DNA of 54,611 nt from NCBI GenBank assembly GCA_050943735.1, contig JBMNPT010000013.1:1-54611 (forward strand), given 5' to 3'. A program made the translations under genes and the position numbers. Numbering within the stretch: position 1 is the first letter of the stretch; each line of letters opens with the position of its first letter. This document shows positions 51,701-54,611 of this stretch, in pieces. The notes beneath the pieces are model-generated. The model was given only the letters and a program-made list of their open reading frames with translations. It did not search any database and was not told the origin of the DNA. The DNA comes from JBMNPT01 sp050943735 (GTDB taxonomy: Bacteria > Bacillota > Clostridia > Oscillospirales > RGIG577).

Positions 51701-52729
51701 TCAATCTGCCAGACTCAGAATGTAATCAATCAGTTCAGCGCCGCCTTCCACATTCTGCTTGTAATCATCCCAGGTGCTGGAGCAAGCATCACGGAATTCC
51801 TCACGATTTACAGAGATGGATTCCATCCCCTTCTCTTCTAACATGGAAATGTATTCTCCCTGAGCCTCTTCCGCCCGCTGTCTGTGGGCGACCGCAGCAT
51901 CATAGCCAGCATCCAGAACCACCTGACGGAGATCATCGCTCAAACTGTTGAGCACATTTTCATTTGCCATGAGCGAAGTGTCACAGAAAATGTGATGGGT
52001 ATCTGCAATATACTTGGTCTGCTCGTACAAAGCGCTGGTGTACACGCTGGATGCTGCATTTTCCAGACCAGTTACCACACCAGTCTGCAGAGCGGTGTAC
52101 AGTTCACTGAAGGATACAATGGTGGTGGAACATCCAAGTGCCTTAAAACAAGATACGTAAATGGGGATGTCGGGCACTCGAATCTGCAAGCCCTGCATAT
52201 CTGCCACAGATTTTACAGGTGTCTGTGTAAATACATCCCGGAAACCATCGTAGGACGGCCCAATGATGCGAACACCAGTGGTCTTGGCCATATCATCGAT
52301 CATCGCTGCCATTTCGTCGCTTTCAAAAAATGCATTTACATGATCAAAATCTTCAAAAATATAAGGCAGCGCCACTACATCCGCCTTGGGATATACGGTA
52401 GCCATGGTGGGGAAATCATTGATGCAGAAATCCAAAGTGCCCATCCGAATGGCTTCTGCATTTTCCGCCTGTGTACCCAATTGGGAATTGCCATAGACAT
52501 CCACTGTAATGGCTCCATTGCTATCAGTTTTTACCTGTTCCGCAAAATCCAAAGGGAACTGAGAACCAATATGCTCCTCATTCAAATGATGTGCCAGCTT
52601 AAAAGTATAGGTGGCGCCATCCCCTCCGTTGCCTCCACTGGTATTCGTGCCAGTATCTCCGCCCCCGCAGGCCGCCAGAGAACCAACCATCATGAGTGCA
52701 AGTACGGTACATGTCAACTTTTTTCTCAT
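51701..52729 (-). CDS. dctP: TRAP transporter substrate-binding lipoprotein (DctP)
   Basis: 342 aa from the ATG at 52729, with GAGGAG upstream. Lipoprotein signal peptide with lipobox LAAC (Cys ~21), a Gly/Asn/Thr-rich spacer, then the DctP fold: FKLAHHLNEEHIG, QLGTQAENAEAIRMGTLDF, and GLQIRVPDIPIY, whose Arg normally salt-bridges the ligand carboxylate. So a carboxylate substrate is likely; its identity is not predictable. First transporter gene, behind an extended -10 and a large dyad. Confidence 0.94.
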   Translation of the reverse strand: MRKKLTCTVLALMMVGSLAACGGGDTGTNTSGGNGGDGATYTFKLAHHLNEEHIGSQFPLDFAEQVKTDSNGAITVDVYGNSQLGTQAENAEAIRMGTLDFCINDFPTMATVYPKADVVALPYIFEDFDHVNAFFESDEMAAMIDDMAKTTGVRIIGPSYDGFRDVFTQTPVKSVADMQGLQIRVPDIPIYVSCFKALGCSTTIVSFSELYTALQTGVVTGLENAASSVYTSALYEQTKYIADTHHIFCDTSLMANENVLNSLSDDLRQVVLDAGYDAAVAHRQRAEEAQGEYISMLEEKGMESISVNREEFRDACSSTWDDYKQNVEGGAELIDYILSLAD

Positions 52730-52768
52730 AGCAATTTTCTCCTCTTTTCCTCTGTCACAATTCAGACT

Positions 52769-52827
52769 GCATAATGGAAATATTTTTAGACCCTGCAGGT
52801 AACATCCAAAAATATTCCATTTCATGC
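52769..52827. promoter_or_regulatory. Large imperfect dyad upstream of dctP
   Basis: GGAAATATTTTT (52776-52787) and AAAAATATTCC (52808-52818) flank CCTGCAGG (52792-52799). Outer arms extend to GCATAATGG / CCATTTCATGC. It lies between the predicted -10 and the start codon: an operator or a leader hairpin. Confidence 0.5.
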
Positions 52828-52831
52828 ACTT

Positions 52832-52840
52832 ATTCTAGCA
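52832..52840 (-). promoter_or_regulatory. Extended -10 promoter for dctP operon
   Basis: The minus strand reads TGCTAGAAT (TGnTATAAT, one change). The 52841-52993 stretch upstream is very AT-rich and holds no gene. Confidence 0.45.
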
Positions 52841-52993
52841 AAGTTCTCATGTAAAAACATTGCCTTTCTTTTTCATAAAATTATCTAAAATTTGCTACTT
52901 ATTATATTTTTTCATTATTTTTCCAAATCACAATTCATCATGATTTTGTATTTTATTTATATCGCACAATATTTTTCACAAAAATTCTACAAA

Positions 52994-53041
52994 TAAAAAA
53001 AGAACTGTCCTCTCTCAAAATGCAAGAGATAACAGTTCTTC
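52994..53041 (-). terminator. Terminator after AraC-type regulator
   Basis: Stem AGAACTGT..TCTCT / AGAGA..ACAGTTCT; on the minus strand followed by TTTTTTTATTTG. Confidence 0.85.
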
Positions 53042-53043
53042 TT

Positions 53044-53853
53044 TCATTTTTTCTTTCTTTTTGTGTTATGTAAAATGAGCTCATCCGGATTTACATAACT
53101 GCTTTGTATGCTGATCCCTCGGTTCAGTCCTTCCACATGATTCTTTTTGTACACACCAGGAGAAACTCCCACCAGATTTTTGAACAGCCGATTAAAATGC
53201 TGATCACTTTCAAACCCCAATTTTTCTCCCACTTCTGTCACGCTCATCTCGGTTTCATGCAGCAATTTCTGTGCTTCTCGAATGCGAATGACATTATAAT
53301 ATTCACGAATGGTCAAGCCACACTCACGCTTAAAAGTCTTACACAAATAAGATTTATTATATCCCAAAAAACCTGCCAGATCATCTAAAAGCAATTTTTC
53401 CTCAATGTTTTGCTCCAAATACTGTAAGATACTTTGAATGAGAGCCCTATGCTCCATCCCTTCCAAACCATCTTCCATCACGGGATGGGGTAAATTTTCC
53501 TGTTCATAAAAGCGTACCAGCTGATATAACAAAATATATGTGTAATCTCTAACACACTCATGATAATATTTTTTTTGATGGAAACTCTCGCTCCAAATAT
53601 TATACATCAGCGTTTTAATGGCAGGTGGACAATTGTGAATCACCGGAGGCAATGCTGCCACTTTTGCAGCCAGTCCTTCCGTCAATGGGGTATTGAGGTT
53701 AAACTTCACCTCCAGTGAATATTGATCCTCCTGAGGTCCTACTTTTAAGGCATGTAAGGTTTTGGGGGGAATCACATATAAATCATCCACTCCCAAAGAA
53801 TAAGTGGTATTTTCCACAGTAAGCTCCGCAGTTCCATTTATGGTATAGCTCAC
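53044..53853 (-). CDS. AraC-family regulator, N-terminally interrupted
   Basis: 269 aa if translated from the GTG at 53853. N-terminal cupin-type sensor remnant (TINGTAELTVENTTYSLGVDDLYVIPPKTLHAL) and a C-terminal pair of AraC helix-turn-helix motifs (LDDLAGFLGYNKSYLCKTFK; SVTEVGEKLGFESDQHFNRLFK). It starts in the middle of the cupin fold; the missing first strand lies in frame upstream behind a TAA at 53854-53856. The GTG has no good ribosome site of its own. Likely regulator of the adjacent TRAP/UroD operon; may be non-functional or reduced. Confidence 0.75.
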   Translation of the reverse strand: MSYTINGTAELTVENTTYSLGVDDLYVIPPKTLHALKVGPQEDQYSLEVKFNLNTPLTEGLAAKVAALPPVIHNCPPAIKTLMYNIWSESFHQKKYYHECVRDYTYILLYQLVRFYEQENLPHPVMEDGLEGMEHRALIQSILQYLEQNIEEKLLLDDLAGFLGYNKSYLCKTFKRECGLTIREYYNVIRIREAQKLLHETEMSVTEVGEKLGFESDQHFNRLFKNLVGVSPGVYKKNHVEGLNRGISIQSSYVNPDELILHNTKRKKK

Positions 53854-53946
53854 TTAAAAACACTTTTCATGCTCATGAACTGTATAACCACAATTTTTGT
53901 CATTTTTCCCCTTGACCACCCATACAATTTCCAAAAGGTCGCTCAT
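53854..53946 (-). pseudogene. 5' segment of the AraC regulator gene before an in-frame stop
   Basis: ATG at 53946 follows AGGAGG at close spacing. Thirty sense codons (MSDLLEIVWVVKGK ... TVHEHEKCF) run in the same frame as the downstream gene and complete its cupin domain (H-x-H motif HEH), then TAA occurs as codon 31. A C-to-T change of a CAA codon would explain it. Confidence 0.7.
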
Positions 53947-53987
53947 GTCCCCCTCCTCTTACAGAGTACAATAAACCATTAAATAAT

Positions 53988-53996
53988 ATTATACCA
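53988..53996 (-). promoter_or_regulatory. Extended -10 promoter of AraC regulator gene
   Basis: Minus strand TGGTATAAT, an exact extended -10, ~40 bp before the ATG at 53946. It supports that ATG as the original start. Confidence 0.55.
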
Positions 53997-54080
53997 CAAC
54001 TCCTGTTAACAAAAAAGTCCTTGCGAACTATTCTGCCATTTCGTGAAAAACTAATACAACTCTTAAATTATGCAAAAGAA

Positions 54081-54120
54081 AAAACCTTAAACATGCTTAT
54101 AAAGCAATGTTTAAGGTTTT
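54081..54120 (-). terminator. Terminator of rRNA/tRNA operon
   Basis: A 14-bp perfect stem AAAACCTTAAACAT / ATGTTTAAGGTTTT; on the minus strand a T-rich tail follows, just after tRNA-Thr. Confidence 0.9.
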
Positions 54121-54124
54121 TGCT

Positions 54125-54200
<76 letters not shown>

Positions 54201-54209
54201 ATATGAAAT

Positions 54210-54286
54210 TGGCGACTCCGATGGGGCTCGAACCCACGACCTCTGCCGTGACAGGGCAGCGCTCTAACCAACTGAGCTACGGAGCC
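54210..54286 (-). tRNA. tRNA-Asp (GTC)
   Basis: 77 nt with encoded CCA. Anticodon GTC; acceptor GGCTCCG / CGGAGTC (one G-T wobble), discriminator G as usual for Asp. Confidence 0.95.
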
Positions 54287-54291
54287 TTGTA

Positions 54292-54367
54292 TGGCAGGGG
54301 CAGAAGGACTTGAACCCTCGGCACGTGGTTTTGGAGACCACTGCTCTACCAACTGAGCTATACCCCT
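54292..54367 (-). tRNA. tRNA-Trp (CCA)
   Basis: 76 nt with encoded CCA. Anticodon CCA, acceptor AGGGGTA / TGCCCCT, discriminator G. Confidence 0.95.
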
Positions 54368-54389
54368 ATATAAATATATAAATGTCAAG

Positions 54390-54466
54390 TGGTGGGCCTT
54401 CAGGGACTCGAACCCGGGACCGACCGGTTATGAGCCGGTTGCTCTAACCAACTGAGCTAAAGGCCC
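54390..54466 (-). tRNA. tRNA-Met (CAT), elongator type
   Basis: 77 nt with encoded CCA. Anticodon CAT; acceptor GGGCCTT / AAGGCCC fully paired from position 1, so not the initiator. tRNA-Ile2 with a modified CAT cannot be wholly excluded. Confidence 0.88.
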
Positions 54467-54486
54467 ATATAGACATTACAGTCGAT

Positions 54487-54562
54487 TGGCTCCCCAAGTT
54501 GGACTCGAACCAACGACCCTGCGGTTAACAGCCGCATGCTCTACCGACTGAGCTATTGAGGA
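54487..54562 (-). tRNA. tRNA-Asn (GTT)
   Basis: 76 nt with encoded CCA. Anticodon GTT; acceptor TCCTCAA / TTGGGGA; discriminator G. First tRNA after 5S rRNA. Confidence 0.95.
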
Positions 54563-54570
54563 ATATCAGT

Positions 54571-54611
54571 GTTGGCAACCTCTTATCTTCCCAGGCCGTC
54601 TCCAGCCAAGT
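54571..54611 (-). rRNA. rrf: 5S ribosomal RNA, 3' part only
   Basis: The minus strand reads ACTTGGCTGGAGACGGCC and then TGGGAAGATAAGAGGTTGCC, the loop E/helix IV and 3' strand of 5S rRNA. The 5' part lies beyond the window. The tRNA cluster is therefore the distal end of an rRNA operon. Confidence 0.82.

Overview
The window looks like the chromosome of a moderately GC-rich, anaerobic, spore-forming clostridium, most likely of the Oscillospiraceae/Ruminococcaceae group. The evidence is strong AGGAGG-type ribosome sites, the archaeal-type ProS, a collagen-like BclA-type protein, corrinoid methyltransferase genes and an anaerobic (early cobalt insertion) B12 pathway. No species can be named from sequence alone.

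Layout. 0-1.6 kb: remnant of a large serine recombinase without its catalytic N-terminus. 1.65-4.7 kb: a collagen-like surface protein and a GT2/TPR glycosyltransferase. 5.0-8.3 kb: a large secreted SLH-domain protein. 8.6-15.6 kb: housekeeping genes (DegV, ProS, MscS, TyrA, phosphohexomutase, DUF1624 membrane protein, a small membrane protein). 15.7-17.8 kb: an AEC transporter and a zinc alcohol dehydrogenase with a cre-like site upstream. 18.1-23.7 kb: a corrinoid methyl-transfer module (UroD-type methyltransferase, RACo-type reductive activator, DUF1638 protein, PocR/AraC regulator, corrinoid protein).

23.8-43.7 kb: a 20-gene, minus-strand, almost gapless operon that carries tetrapyrrole synthesis from glutamyl-tRNA to cobalamin. 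In transcription order it is cbiD, cbiL, cbiF, cbiG, hemA, cbiH, cbiJ-sirC, hemC, cobA-hemD, hemB, hemL, cbiET, cbiA, cobT, cobU, cobS, short cobU-like, cobD, cbiP, cbiC. Many junctions are ATGA overlaps. A sigma-A-like promoter, a ~64-nt leader and an intrinsic terminator precede cbiD, which suggests transcription attenuation, but I could not find a canonical B12 box. Cobaltochelatase, CbiB, the corrinoid adenosyltransferase and the alpha-ribazole phosphatase are not in the window.

44-48.4 kb: an acyl-ACP thioesterase, a cardiolipin synthase, a Rho_N/SEC-C protein and a YczE-like membrane protein. 48.4-54.0 kb: a second UroD-family protein with a complete TRAP transporter (dctPQM) and an AraC regulator whose reading frame is broken by an in-frame TAA just after its likely true start. 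54.1-54.6 kb: tail of an rRNA operon on the minus strand, with partial 5S, then tRNA-Asn, -Met, -Trp, -Asp and -Thr and a terminator.

How it fits together (inference): the B12 operon supplies cofactor to the corrinoid protein at 23 kb, which RACo would keep in the Co(I) state. The two UroD-family proteins are candidate methyltransferases, and the TRAP system may import a methylated carboxylate.
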